Source of the DNA: Bacteroidota bacterium
GTDB lineage: Bacteria > Bacteroidota > Bacteroidia > Chitinophagales > Chitinophagaceae
Direction: 5' to 3'
Length of the DNA stretch: 34,875 nucleotides
Assembly: GCA_005883855.1 (NCBI GenBank)
Contig: VBAU01000032.1
Coordinates: 1,751 to 36,625 of the forward strand
The notes beneath the pieces were generated by a model. The model was not told the origin of the DNA. It made no database searches and was given only the letters and a program-made list of their open reading frames with translations. This document shows, piece after piece, positions 10,241 to 17,752 of this stretch. Position numbers and translations under genes: made by a program. Each line of letters opens with the position of its first letter. Positions within the stretch are counted from its first letter, which is position 1.

Positions 10241-10305
10241 ATGAGAGTCAACTATTTAGTCATGATTGGTAACGTCAAAATGTATTTGGCCAAATTAAAG
10301 GAACG

Positions 10306-10336
10306 CAAAGGTAGGGAATAAACACTTACAAACAAG
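10306..10336 (-). promoter_or_regulatory. Bacteroidota-type promoter of rpoBC
   Basis: On the minus strand CTTG (10336-10333) is followed after exactly 19 bases by TACCTTTG (10313-10306), a perfect TAnnTTTG box. Transcription would start near 10298, leaving a leader of about 135 bases before the rpoB ATG. Confidence 0.65.
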
Positions 10337-10426
10337 AAAACTTTGGCAACAAACATTAAGCCATAATCCCATGGAAGAGTCATTTTTAGGAGGCGGAACG
10401 AGCGTAGATTCGGGTAAACCTTTCTT

Positions 10427-11383
10427 ATGAGATGGCGACAATGGATGCGTGAATATTTGACGTTTACTCGCAAGGAAAAAATCGGGATTCTGACAATCGC
10501 TTTACTTATTGTCCTAATCTGGATATTCCCCAGGGCTATCAAGTCTTCAAAATCGCAAATACCGCTCGGCGACACCAGCTGGATAACGGCAATAACCTCT
10601 TTACAACACAAAGAAAATGATTCGGGCAACGGCGCAGCCACCAATGATGAGAGCTTGAATGAACTGGTTTATGATCAAACTGCAAGACAGCGTTGGAATG
10701 AAGCCCGGCACAAATTGTTCTATTTCGATCCTAATAGCTTGACTGTGGACGGCTGGAAAAAATTGGGGATTCGGGAAAAGACAATAAGAATTATTCAAAA
10801 CTACTTGAAACGAGGCGGTCATTTCTATAAGCCCGACGACTTGAAAAAAATCTATGGTATCCAACCCGACGAATTCGCCAGGCTTGAGTCGTACATTCAA
10901 ATCCGAACGAAGAGCCGGGCAGATTCTACTGGCACGTCAAACGCTGAATTCAAACGATCATTCCAGGTTCACAACACAAAGTATAGTTTGGTTGAAATCA
11001 ACACTGCGGATACCGCTACTTTAATCGCATTGCCGGGAATTGGAAGTAAACTTGCGACACGAATTATAAATTTCCGGGATAAGCTCGGTGGATTCTACTC
11101 AATCGACCAGGTGGGTGAAACATACGGTCTTGCCGATTCCACTTTCCAAAAGATTAGACTTTGGTTGAAACTTGAGAACGTTTCATTAAAAAAGATCAAT
11201 ATCAACGCCGCAACAAAGGATGAGCTGAAATCGCACCCTTATCTAAGATGGAATTTAGCGAATGCAATTGTCGAGTACCGAAATCAGCATGGCAAGTTTT
11301 CTTCCCTTGAAGACCTAAAAAAAGTTGGAGCAATTACCGAAGAAATTTTTGTAAAAATTAGACCTTATGTTTCTGTGGAGTAA
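10427..11383 (+). CDS. Membrane-anchored helix-hairpin-helix (ComEA-like) protein
   Basis: A 318-residue protein. A short basic N-terminus (MRWRQWMREYLTFTRKEK) precedes one transmembrane helix at about 19-36, so most of the protein should lie outside the cytoplasmic membrane. Three helix-hairpin-helix modules follow: about 99-155 (degenerate, beginning FYFDPNSL), about 190-250 (VEINTADTATLIALPGIGSKLA, the canonical ComEA form) and about 257-317 (ININAATKDELKSHPYL, with a changed hairpin). ComEA modules bind DNA non-specifically during uptake in competent bacteria, but this long three-module type is widespread in Bacteroidota without a proven role. It diverges from rpoB, and its promoter was not identified. 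DNA binding is family knowledge; a role in uptake is inference. Confidence 0.85.
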   Translation: MRWRQWMREYLTFTRKEKIGILTIALLIVLIWIFPRAIKSSKSQIPLGDTSWITAITSLQHKENDSGNGAATNDESLNELVYDQTARQRWNEARHKLFYFDPNSLTVDGWKKLGIREKTIRIIQNYLKRGGHFYKPDDLKKIYGIQPDEFARLESYIQIRTKSRADSTGTSNAEFKRSFQVHNTKYSLVEINTADTATLIALPGIGSKLATRIINFRDKLGGFYSIDQVGETYGLADSTFQKIRLWLKLENVSLKKININAATKDELKSHPYLRWNLANAIVEYRNQHGKFSSLEDLKKVGAITEEIFVKIRPYVSVE

Positions 11384-11394
11384 TTGACACTAAA

Positions 11395-11415
11395 AAACCG
11401 TCGTGCGGACGGTTT
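11395..11415 (-). terminator. Terminator of rplS, shared with the convergent HhH gene
   Basis: An eight-base perfect stem AAACCGTC/GACGGTTT has a five-base loop. On the minus strand it ends in six T. It sits between the convergent stops of the HhH gene and rplS, so it may also act weakly on the plus strand. Confidence 0.85.
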
Positions 11416-11424
11416 GCCAATTCT

Positions 11425-11796
11425 CTAGTCATTTACCACACCTTCAACAGCCTGTCGTTTCTCTTTGATTCTTGCGCTCTTACCACTACGCCCGCGCTGA
11501 TAGAAAAGTTTGGAACGACGCACTCGTCCGGTTTTATTGAGAGTGATTGACTCAATGTTGGGAGAGTAAAAAGGAAATAATCTTTCGACGCCAACACCAT
11601 CGCTGATCTTGCGGACGGTAAACGTAGCGGTGGCGCCTGTTCCCTGGCGCTTAATAACATCACCTTTGAAAGATTGAATTCTTTCTTTGTTTCCTTCAAT
11701 GATTTTGTAGTTCACAGTAATATTATCGCCGGGCTTGAACTCGGGAAACTCTTTTTTGCCTGTCAACTGTTCGTGAACATATTCCAAAGCGCTCAT
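11425..11796 (-). CDS. rplS: 50S ribosomal protein L19
   Basis: A 123-residue protein of standard L19 length, located at the 30S-50S interface of the ribosome. The family pattern is clear: FKPGDNITVNYKIIEGNKERIQSFKGDVI near the start, then GVGVERLFPFYSPNIESITLNKTGRVRRSKLFYQRG-type sequence. The C-terminal tail is basic, then ends VEGVVND. It is preceded by its own TAnnTTTG box and followed by a strong terminator, so it is probably transcribed alone rather than with rpsP-rimM-trmD as in some phyla. Confidence 0.98.
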   Translation of the reverse strand: MSALEYVHEQLTGKKEFPEFKPGDNITVNYKIIEGNKERIQSFKGDVIKRQGTGATATFTVRKISDGVGVERLFPFYSPNIESITLNKTGRVRRSKLFYQRGRSGKSARIKEKRQAVEGVVND

Positions 11797-11818
11797 GGTT
11801 GAAAATTTAAACGGGTCG

Positions 11819-11826
11819 CAAAGATA
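11819..11826 (-). promoter_or_regulatory. Promoter -7 box of rplS
   Basis: TATCTTTG on the minus strand is a perfect TAnnTTTG box, 22 bases upstream of the rplS ATG. The -33 element is weak. Confidence 0.5.
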
Positions 11827-11898
11827 ACAGAATTGGACGGAATTAGGAATCCGTAAAATGAATTTTTTGCGACTCGGTCCTCCTCCAGCTTAAAATTA

Positions 11899-13464
11899 TT
11901 ACCGGGCTACGTTTACAGCCCTCTTTTCCCTTATCACCGTTACTTTTATCTGGCCCGGAAAGGTCATCTCGTTTTGAATTTTTTGGGCTATCTCAAACGA
12001 CAACCGATCCGAATCCGAATCGGTTACTTTTTCAGCTTCTACAATCACACGTAGTTCGCGCCCTGCTTGTATAGCGTATGCTTTTTCCACGCCCTGGTAG
12101 GCAAGAGCCAGGTTTTCCAGGTCCTTAATGCGCTGAAGATATTGTTGCATGATCTCCCTTCGGGCTCCTGGCCTGGCACCGCTGATAGCGTCGCAAGCCT
12201 GAACGATGGGAGAAATAACGTATTGCATTTCCATTTCGTCGTGATGAGCACCGATGGCATTTACCACAGCCGGATTTTCGCCATATTTTTCCGCGAGTTT
12301 AGCGCCCAGCAAAGCGTGACTCAATTCAGTCTCCTCATCCGGAACCTTTCCAATATCATGAAGCAACCCGGCCCGTTTGGCCAACTTCGGGTTTAACCCC
12401 AACTCCGCGGCCATTACACCACAAAGATTCGCCACCTCGCGACTGTGCATTAAAAGATTTTGTCCGTAAGAAGAACGAAATCTCATCTTACCCACAACTC
12501 GAACCAGGTCTTTATGCAAACCGTGAATACCTAATTCGATTACTGTTCTTTCACCTATCTCCGCTATTTGGTCCTCAAGTTGCTTACGCGTTTTCTCCAC
12601 GATCTCTTCGATTCTGGCTGGGTGAATTCGGCCATCAGCAACTAGGCGCTGCAAGCTCAAGCGGGCAATTTCGCGTCGCAGCGGATCATAAGAAGACAGG
12701 ATAATTGCTTCGGGCGTGTCGTCTACTATTAAATCAACCCCGGTAGCTGCTTCAATGGCCCGGATATTTCTTCCTTCTCGGCCAATGATTTGACCTTTTA
12801 TTTCGTCACTTTCAAGATTAAATACTGTGATCGCGTTTTCGATTGCTTGCTCCGCTGCAATCCGCTGAATGGTTTGAATGATGATCTTCCTGGCCTCCTT
12901 ATTGGCTTTTTGCTTTGCTTCGTCAATGATTTCCTGCTGTATGCCGAGGGCGGCCGTTTGAGCCTCGTGTTTCAAACTTTCGACTAATTGAACTTTTGCT
13001 TCTTCGGCGGTGAGACCAGCGATCTTTTCCAGCCGACGAATGTGCTCTTCCTGGTGTTTTTCAAGTTCCGTGCGTTTGATGTTCACTAACTCGATCTGCC
13101 TGTTAAGGTTCTCTTTGATCGCTTCATTCTCCTTTATTTGCCGGTCGATGTTGTTTTCTTTTTGGTTGATGCTTTGCTCCTTCTGACGTATCCTGTTTTC
13201 GCCCTCAATCATCTTCCTGTTCCTTTCCAAAGCTTCTTTGTCATGTTCACCTTTCATTTGAACAAACTTCTCTTTCGCCTCCAGTTCTTTTTCCTTCCGA
13301 ATAGTTTCAGCTCTGATTTCCGCTTCTTTTATTATGACTTGTGCCTGGGCTTCGGCTTCTGCGATTTGATTGCGCGTGTTTTTTGCAAAGATGAATTTAC
13401 CCGCTATGATGCCAACGACTAGGGCAGATACACCAATTATAATGTATATGATATTTGGGTCCAT
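11899..13464 (-). CDS. rny: Ribonuclease Y
   Basis: A 521-residue membrane-bound endoribonuclease that starts mRNA decay. The order of parts is a single N-terminal transmembrane helix (about 5-24), a long charged coiled coil (about 30-200), a KH RNA-binding domain with GREG in the loop at 228-231, and an HD metal-dependent hydrolase domain with H340 and the H369-D370 pair in LLHDIGK. The C-terminal segment ends in TVIREKRAVNVAR. The length fits the family. It lies downstream of zapA on the same strand with a 176-base gap that holds a possible promoter, so the two may be partly independent. The start is supported by the immediately following membrane helix. Confidence 0.97.
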   Translation of the reverse strand: MDPNIIYIIIGVSALVVGIIAGKFIFAKNTRNQIAEAEAQAQVIIKEAEIRAETIRKEKELEAKEKFVQMKGEHDKEALERNRKMIEGENRIRQKEQSINQKENNIDRQIKENEAIKENLNRQIELVNIKRTELEKHQEEHIRRLEKIAGLTAEEAKVQLVESLKHEAQTAALGIQQEIIDEAKQKANKEARKIIIQTIQRIAAEQAIENAITVFNLESDEIKGQIIGREGRNIRAIEAATGVDLIVDDTPEAIILSSYDPLRREIARLSLQRLVADGRIHPARIEEIVEKTRKQLEDQIAEIGERTVIELGIHGLHKDLVRVVGKMRFRSSYGQNLLMHSREVANLCGVMAAELGLNPKLAKRAGLLHDIGKVPDEETELSHALLGAKLAEKYGENPAVVNAIGAHHDEMEMQYVISPIVQACDAISGARPGARREIMQQYLQRIKDLENLALAYQGVEKAYAIQAGRELRVIVEAEKVTDSDSDRLSFEIAQKIQNEMTFPGQIKVTVIREKRAVNVAR

Positions 13465-13559
13465 GAATCTGTGATTTAATTTGTTCCAAAATGGTAGTTT
13501 TTAAATTTCCTTTCATCATCAAGCAGCCATCCAACCTGGTTGGGGCAATACCTATCCAG

Positions 13560-13567
13560 CGAAGATA
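13560..13567 (-). promoter_or_regulatory. Possible rny promoter -7 box; the rest of the zapA-rny gap is uncharacterised
   Basis: TATCTTCG on the minus strand matches TAnnTTTG at 7 of 8 positions, about 95 bases upstream of the rny ATG. The gap (13465-13640) also has a GCCATCC/GGATGGC inverted repeat (13526-13532 and 13600-13606) and the palindrome CCAACCTGGTTGG at 13531-13543. No RNA family is recognised. Confidence 0.3.
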
Positions 13568-13640
13568 CAAAACGGAGTCGATTGAATACAGTAGAAGTAG
13601 GATGGCCGAACCGACTTATAGTTCAGATCCATAAATCCGA

Positions 13641-13928
13641 TCATTTGAGGTTGCCGTCGAGCATTCGTTCTAATGTCTCCAGCCGGCTGGCAATATTGTC
13701 CTTGTCGACCTGCTGCACTACCGCGGCATTTTGTTCTGTGGCGAACCACATCAAGACCATTGCGACGTAATCCTGCATATCCTTGCCGGCAAATTCGGTC
13801 TTGAATTCAATGACCTTTTCATTTATGATCTTGATTATTTTTCGCAGAACCTCCTCATCCTTTGGCTGAATACGGATACGATAACTGCGGTCTGCAATTA
13901 TCACTGTCACGGGAATTAATTCGCTCAT
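13641..13928 (-). CDS. zapA: Cell division protein ZapA
   Basis: About 95 residues, starting MSELIPVTV; an in-frame ATG nine bases further upstream (13937) is also possible, but the chosen start matches the family form I recall. ZapA binds FtsZ and bundles its filaments at the division site. The N-terminal beta-rich part (VTVIIADRSYRIRI) and the long helix (LRKIIKIINEKVIEF, then DYVAMVLMWFATEQ) fit the family. The C-terminal half would form the tetramer coiled coil. It lies between the small coiled-coil gene and rny on the same strand. In Bacteroidota ZapA is divergent from proteobacterial ZapA, but the recognition here is reasonably firm. Confidence 0.85.
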   Translation of the reverse strand: MSELIPVTVIIADRSYRIRIQPKDEEVLRKIIKIINEKVIEFKTEFAGKDMQDYVAMVLMWFATEQNAAVVQQVDKDNIASRLETLERMLDGNLK

Positions 13929-14048
13929 AGCTTGCATTTTACAAATTCATTATCTAATTTCAACCTCCCTTATCCCAACAACGCTGTTAAACTTTGAAAA
14001 CCGATAATCCACATATCCCTAAAAACTATCCACTCCAAAACAACAGCG

Positions 14049-14306
14049 ATGTTTGCCAAAGTTAAGTCAACAGTCTTTATAGACTCCCTGAAACTCGAAT
14101 TGACAACTCCAACGGTCGACACTTCTTTAAGAGCAATTTTGCGAGACGATAAAGGTTGCGTATGCAGCACTCTCGAAACGAAAATGCCGGTCAGAAATAA
14201 CGAAGTAATATGGAAAGGCCTGAACAACCTGCCGTACGGTGTCTACACATTAGAGCTTACACAAGGAGACGATGAACTAAAAATGAAGTTGGTAAAAAGA
14301 ATTTAA
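14049..14306 (+). CDS. Small protein resembling an isolated T9SS C-terminal sorting domain
   Basis: An 85-residue product with no signal peptide and no transmembrane segment. Residues about 18-85 follow the beta-strand pattern of type A sorting domains of the type IX secretion system: a strand pair, an AILRDDKG-like turn, then N-x-V-I-W, L-N-N-L-P-Y-G-V-Y-T-L-E-L and a final KLVKRI. Such domains normally sit at the end of large secreted proteins; here there is nothing upstream to secrete. The gene is antiparallel to its neighbours, and its TAA directly abuts the TAA of the coiled-coil gene with no base between. It could be an intracellular beta-sandwich protein unrelated to T9SS. The assignment is by pattern only. 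Confidence 0.6.
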   Translation: MFAKVKSTVFIDSLKLELTTPTVDTSLRAILRDDKGCVCSTLETKMPVRNNEVIWKGLNNLPYGVYTLELTQGDDELKMKLVKRI

Positions 14307-14594
14307 TTATTCACTCAATAAGGCGATGCATTTGTCAATTTCCTTTATGTAGCGATTAATTCTCTTTTCAAATTCTTCCTTGTCATTCTCATCCCAATTG
14401 CCGGAACTTATTTTCAACACTTCGACCTGTTGTTTCAAGGTCTCAATTGTTTGTTGATTTACGGCCGCCTGCCTTGATGCTCTTTCTATTTCTTTCTTCA
14501 GGAGATTATTTTCCTTCTGCAGATCATTGTACTGCTTCAATAATCGCTCAAGTTTTTCCTGAATCCTCTTGATATGAACGTCCAGGTCTGACAT
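14307..14594 (-). CDS. Small coiled-coil protein, ZapB-like by context
   Basis: A 95-residue, almost entirely helical and highly charged protein. Residues 5-65 show heptad spacing of leucine and isoleucine (IQEKLERLLKQYNDLQKENNLLKKEI), and the C-terminus ends RYIKEIDKCIALLSE. There is no signal peptide. It lies between pheT (45 bases upstream, same strand) and zapA. In many Bacteroidota a short coiled-coil gene precedes zapA, as far as I recall. That position and its shape suggest a ZapA partner analogous to ZapB, but no diagnostic sequence links it to ZapB. The function is inference. Confidence 0.75.
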   Translation of the reverse strand: MSDLDVHIKRIQEKLERLLKQYNDLQKENNLLKKEIERASRQAAVNQQTIETLKQQVEVLKISSGNWDENDKEEFEKRINRYIKEIDKCIALLSE

Positions 14595-14639
14595 AGTGAA
14601 TTCAATGAATTTTGATTTTGAATATTCAACACGTGGATT

Positions 14640-16475
14640 TCATTTCCGTATTTCAGCACCAAGCTCTCTTTCAAGAGCAGCCATAATCTTATTCATCATC
14701 CCATCGGTTTCTGTATCCGTAAGAGTTTTCTCTTTGTCTAAGAAAGTGAAGTTGATGGCCATTGATTTTTTACCCTCACCCAATTTCTCACTCTCAAAAA
14801 CATCGAACAGTTTAATGCCGCTCAGATCATCCAATTTCAATTTTTTCACGACACTCTCTGCCTGTTCATATTTCACTTCTCTCGAAACTATAATGGCCAA
14901 ATCCCTAAACACCACGGGAAACTTTGGAACGTCCTCTATTTTAATTTGTGTGTGCTCGGCTTGCACGCGTAAGGCGTTCCAATTAATATCAGCAAAAAAA
15001 ACAGGCTGTTTAATATCAAACCGACCACGTAAAGAATTATTGACTTCTCCTAACTGGACCATAATCGATCCATTGATCCTGACTTGTAAAGCATTCAACA
15101 ATTTTTTGTGAGTGAGCAGTTCAAAACCATCAGGCTGAACTCCCAGTAGTTTCAGCGAAGAAACTGTGACACCCTTTAAATAGAAAAAATCCGCTTTGGT
15201 ATTTTTATCTCTCCAGCCAGTTTCAATGACACTGCCAGTGATGTAAATACATAAATGTTCCGTTTCATAATACTTGCCGCTGCCTTGCTTGTTATAGGTC
15301 CTTCCAAAATCAAAAAACTTCAGATCGTTATTTTTTCGGTTTAAATTATAGGCCACTGCTTCTAGTCCGGTTTCGAGCATGGATGGACGCATTGTATTTA
15401 GGCCAGCACTCAGGCTATTCAGCATTTTGACTGACTCCTGCAATTCCATTTCTTCAAAATAAGCCTCATTAGTAATTGAATTCGTAACAATCTCGTTAAA
15501 ACCGAGGCCTACCAAATAATTTGCGCACTTTTCCCGCAATGTTTCGGCGGCATAATTTTCCTCCACCGAAGGAGTCATCGTAATGAAGCTCGGTATTTCT
15601 ATATTATCCAAACCATCAATACGGATAATTTCTTCAACTACATCGGCAGGCAGTAAGATATCAGGCTTGTGCAAAGGTGCCGCCACGACCAACTCATCCA
15701 TTCCTTCCTTGATGATGTCAAATCCAAGCACACCTAAAATTTCCTTTACAGTATCAGGGTGGTAATTTTTTCCGGAAAGTTTTTTCAAGTAATGGTATCT
15801 CAACGCCACTTGCACTTTTTCTTTTGGATTGGGATACACATCCACAATGTCTGAGGCAATCTCACCTCCGCAGATTTCCTTGATCATCATCGAAGCTCGC
15901 TTAAGCACATTTGCCGTATTGCCAATATCAGTTCCTTTTTCAAATCGAGTAGCCGCATCCGTACGCAACCCGTGACGAAAAGAAGTTCTGCGGATATCGA
16001 CGGGATTAAACCATGCACTCTCAAGGAAAATGTTCCTGGTTTTGTCCGTTACGCCGCTATGCAGGCCACCAAACACCCCAGCGATACAAATACCTTCTTT
16101 TGCATCGCAAATCATCAGGTCTTCAGAACTCAATTTTCTTTTCTTCTCATCAAGGGTAACAAATTCAGTCCCTTCAGTCAAATTTTTTACAATTATTTGG
16201 CGATCCCTCAGCTCATCAGCGTCAAAAGCATGAAGTGGCTGGCCAGTTTCGTATTGGATGTAATTTGTCACATCAACAATGTTATTGATCGGCCTAACTC
16301 CAATTGCTTTTAATCTTTGCTGCATCCATAAAGGAGATTCAGCGATCGATATATTGGCGATGCTTACTCCGGAGTAACGCCGACAAGCGTCCGTGTTTTC
16401 GATTGTCACCCGAACAGGTAAAGAGTTATTGTCCACGCGAAACGCGTTGCTATTGGGAAGACGAGATACGCACAC
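14640..16475 (-). CDS. pheT: Phenylalanyl-tRNA synthetase beta subunit, 3' part (frameshifted)
   Basis: An open frame of 611 codons that carries the B3-B8 and anticodon-binding parts of PheT. Its nominal GTG start at 16475 is an artefact of the broken frame; homology starts about five codons in, at RLPNSNAF. Recognisable parts are RYSGVSI and GVRPINNIVDVTNYI, then GQPLHAFDADEL (B3/B4), FRHGLRTDAATRFEKG, the B5 domain near PDILLPADVVEEIIRIDGL, and at the C-terminus the FDX-ACB tRNA-binding domain (FPVVFRDLAIIVSREVKYEQAESV onwards). The reading frame is -1 relative to the 5' part. PheT works as alpha2beta2 with PheS, which is not in the window. Together the two parts give about 798 residues. 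Confidence 0.9.
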   Translation of the reverse strand: MCVSRLPNSNAFRVDNNSLPVRVTIENTDACRRYSGVSIANISIAESPLWMQQRLKAIGVRPINNIVDVTNYIQYETGQPLHAFDADELRDRQIIVKNLTEGTEFVTLDEKKRKLSSEDLMICDAKEGICIAGVFGGLHSGVTDKTRNIFLESAWFNPVDIRRTSFRHGLRTDAATRFEKGTDIGNTANVLKRASMMIKEICGGEIASDIVDVYPNPKEKVQVALRYHYLKKLSGKNYHPDTVKEILGVLGFDIIKEGMDELVVAAPLHKPDILLPADVVEEIIRIDGLDNIEIPSFITMTPSVEENYAAETLREKCANYLVGLGFNEIVTNSITNEAYFEEMELQESVKMLNSLSAGLNTMRPSMLETGLEAVAYNLNRKNNDLKFFDFGRTYNKQGSGKYYETEHLCIYITGSVIETGWRDKNTKADFFYLKGVTVSSLKLLGVQPDGFELLTHKKLLNALQVRINGSIMVQLGEVNNSLRGRFDIKQPVFFADINWNALRVQAEHTQIKIEDVPKFPVVFRDLAIIVSREVKYEQAESVVKKLKLDDLSGIKLFDVFESEKLGEGKKSMAINFTFLDKEKTLTDTETDGMMNKIMAALERELGAEIRK

Positions 16476-17035
16476 ACATCCCTTGAAATGCCCCAGTGAC
16501 TCATCGCGTCCATTCGGTTCGGCGTTACTCCAATCTCATAAACCCAGTCTTCATACAATTGAAAATATTCGGCAGCTGGAGTTCCCGGTTTGGCTTCTTT
16601 GTCCAGAACTAGGATCCCTTGATGTGACGTACCAAGACCGATTTCATCTTCCGCGCAGATCATTCCCTGGCTTTCCTCGCCGCGAATGTTGGCGACTTTC
16701 ATAGTCAACGGTTCACCTTTAGTTGGAAAAATTGTGGTGCCTGGTTTCGCTACAATTACTTTTTGCCCCACGGCAACATTGGGAGCTCCACAAACGATCC
16801 GCAAAGGCACCGACCCATTCACGTCAACTGTCGTTAATGTCAGCTTATCCGCGTTTGGATGTTTCTCACAAGTTAGCACTTCGCCGAGCACGAGACCTTC
16901 AAGTCCGCCCTTAACTTCCTCGTATTTGTAGAAATCCTCCACTTCTAATCCGATTGAAGTGAGAATGCGGCTCAATCTTTCCGGTTCGGGAATTGCAGGA
17001 ATATATTCACTCAACCATTTGTATGAAATCTTCAT
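16406..17035 (-). CDS. pheT: Phenylalanyl-tRNA synthetase beta subunit, 5' part (frameshifted)
   Basis: This frame starts at an ATG with the canonical N-terminus MKISYKWLSEYI and continues through the OB-fold tRNA-binding (EMAP-like) domain: LVLGEVLTCEKHPNADKL near residues 49-66, then RIVCGAPNV and GQKVIVAKPGT. It then enters VTPNRMDAMSHWGISRDVCAYL (about 170-191). After L191 the frame reads 18 unrelated codons and stops at 16406. The downstream domains resume in another frame (the 3' part). The gene has its own TAnnTTTG box upstream and diverges from gluconokinase. As read, this half alone could not be an active subunit. Confidence 0.9.
   Translation of the reverse strand: MKISYKWLSEYIPAIPEPERLSRILTSIGLEVEDFYKYEEVKGGLEGLVLGEVLTCEKHPNADKLTLTTVDVNGSVPLRIVCGAPNVAVGQKVIVAKPGTTIFPTKGEPLTMKVANIRGEESQGMICAEDEIGLGTSHQGILVLDKEAKPGTPAAEYFQLYEDWVYEIGVTPNRMDAMSHWGISRDVCAYLVFPIATRFAWTITLYLFG
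16458..16468 (-). other. Frameshift junction in pheT
   Basis: The 5' frame is family-like to its codon CTC (16465-16463). The 3' frame becomes family-like from CGT CTT CCC (16463-16455). Joining them needs a step back of one base. The joined linker also looks about ten residues short, so a deletion of 3k+1 bases (for example 28 or 31) fits better than a single-base error. Confidence 0.75.
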
Positions 17036-17073
17036 GTCCGTTTGCTTGTTTGCTCAGTATATTCGAAGGTTGA

Positions 17074-17081
17074 CAAAGATA
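17074..17081 (-). promoter_or_regulatory. Promoter -7 box of pheT
   Basis: TATCTTTG on the minus strand is a perfect TAnnTTTG box, 38 bases upstream of the pheT ATG. This is the same spacing as at the OmpH-like gene. Confidence 0.5.
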
Positions 17082-17153
17082 ATTGAAAGACAGGATTGAT
17101 CTATCTACTATTGCATTTTGTAATCGTAGCTTACAATGTTGTCCGTTTGGAAT

Positions 17154-17684
17154 ATGGGACCGATCATTATTTATATTATGGGTGTTTCCGGATCTGGAAA
17201 GACGACAATTGGAGTTAAGCTGTCAAGCAAAACAGGAATTCCTTTTTTTGATGGAGATGATTTTCATCCTCCCAGGACCATAGAAAAAATGAGAGCAGGT
17301 CAACCATTAAACGACAGCGATAGGGCAGAATGGTTAGCAAGGATCAATGAAATTGCAAAAGAACAGGGGACAAATAAAGGTGCCATCATCGCGTGCTCTG
17401 CGCTCAAAGAAAAATATAGAAAGGTGTTGACGGCTGGACTAAGGGTGCCCGTCTTTTGGGTGATTCTTCGCGGCGGTTTCGACCTGATTGAAAAACGCAT
17501 GAAGTTGCGAAGAGATCATTTTATGCCTGCAGCATTATTGGCTTCGCAATTCGAAGCGCTGGAGATACCCACTGAAGCTATAACAGTCGACATCTTAGAT
17601 GAACCTGATAAAATCGTTGAAGTGATAATTTCCCGGCTGGGCTTTCCTTCTCGAGTGTCAGGAGAGGGCCGGCGAAATAGATGA
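17154..17684 (+). CDS. gntK: Gluconokinase
   Basis: About 176 residues from the ATG at 17154; another in-frame ATG at 17136 adds six residues (MLSVWN) that do not look family-like. It phosphorylates D-gluconate to 6-phosphogluconate with ATP in the cytosol. The P-loop GVSGSGKTT sits directly after the first strand. FFDGDDFHPPRTIEKMRAGQPLND is the family's substrate and Mg region, followed by DRAEWLARINE and a CSALKEKYRK lid segment. F-MPAALLASQFEALE near the end is also typical. No gluconate permease or dehydratase adjoins it, so the substrate is assigned by family only. It diverges from pheT. Confidence 0.92.
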   Translation: MGPIIIYIMGVSGSGKTTIGVKLSSKTGIPFFDGDDFHPPRTIEKMRAGQPLNDSDRAEWLARINEIAKEQGTNKGAIIACSALKEKYRKVLTAGLRVPVFWVILRGGFDLIEKRMKLRRDHFMPAALLASQFEALEIPTEAITVDILDEPDKIVEVIISRLGFPSRVSGEGRRNR

Positions 17685-17752
17685 CATTAGCCTCTCAGCG
17701 TTACAAAAAATCTATCTTTATGTACTGCCGTCACGGTGTACAATAATCTTTC

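Noticed and set aside
13465..13640. 6S RNA between zapA and rny
   Set aside because: 6S RNA lies beside zapA in proteobacteria, and a 7-base inverted repeat is present here, but no long closing stem with a central bubble can be drawn.
16406..16475. Programmed -1 frameshifting to make full-length PheT
   Set aside because: No X-XXY-YYZ heptamer is visible at the junction and the linker also seems to lack about ten residues, which slippage alone would not explain.
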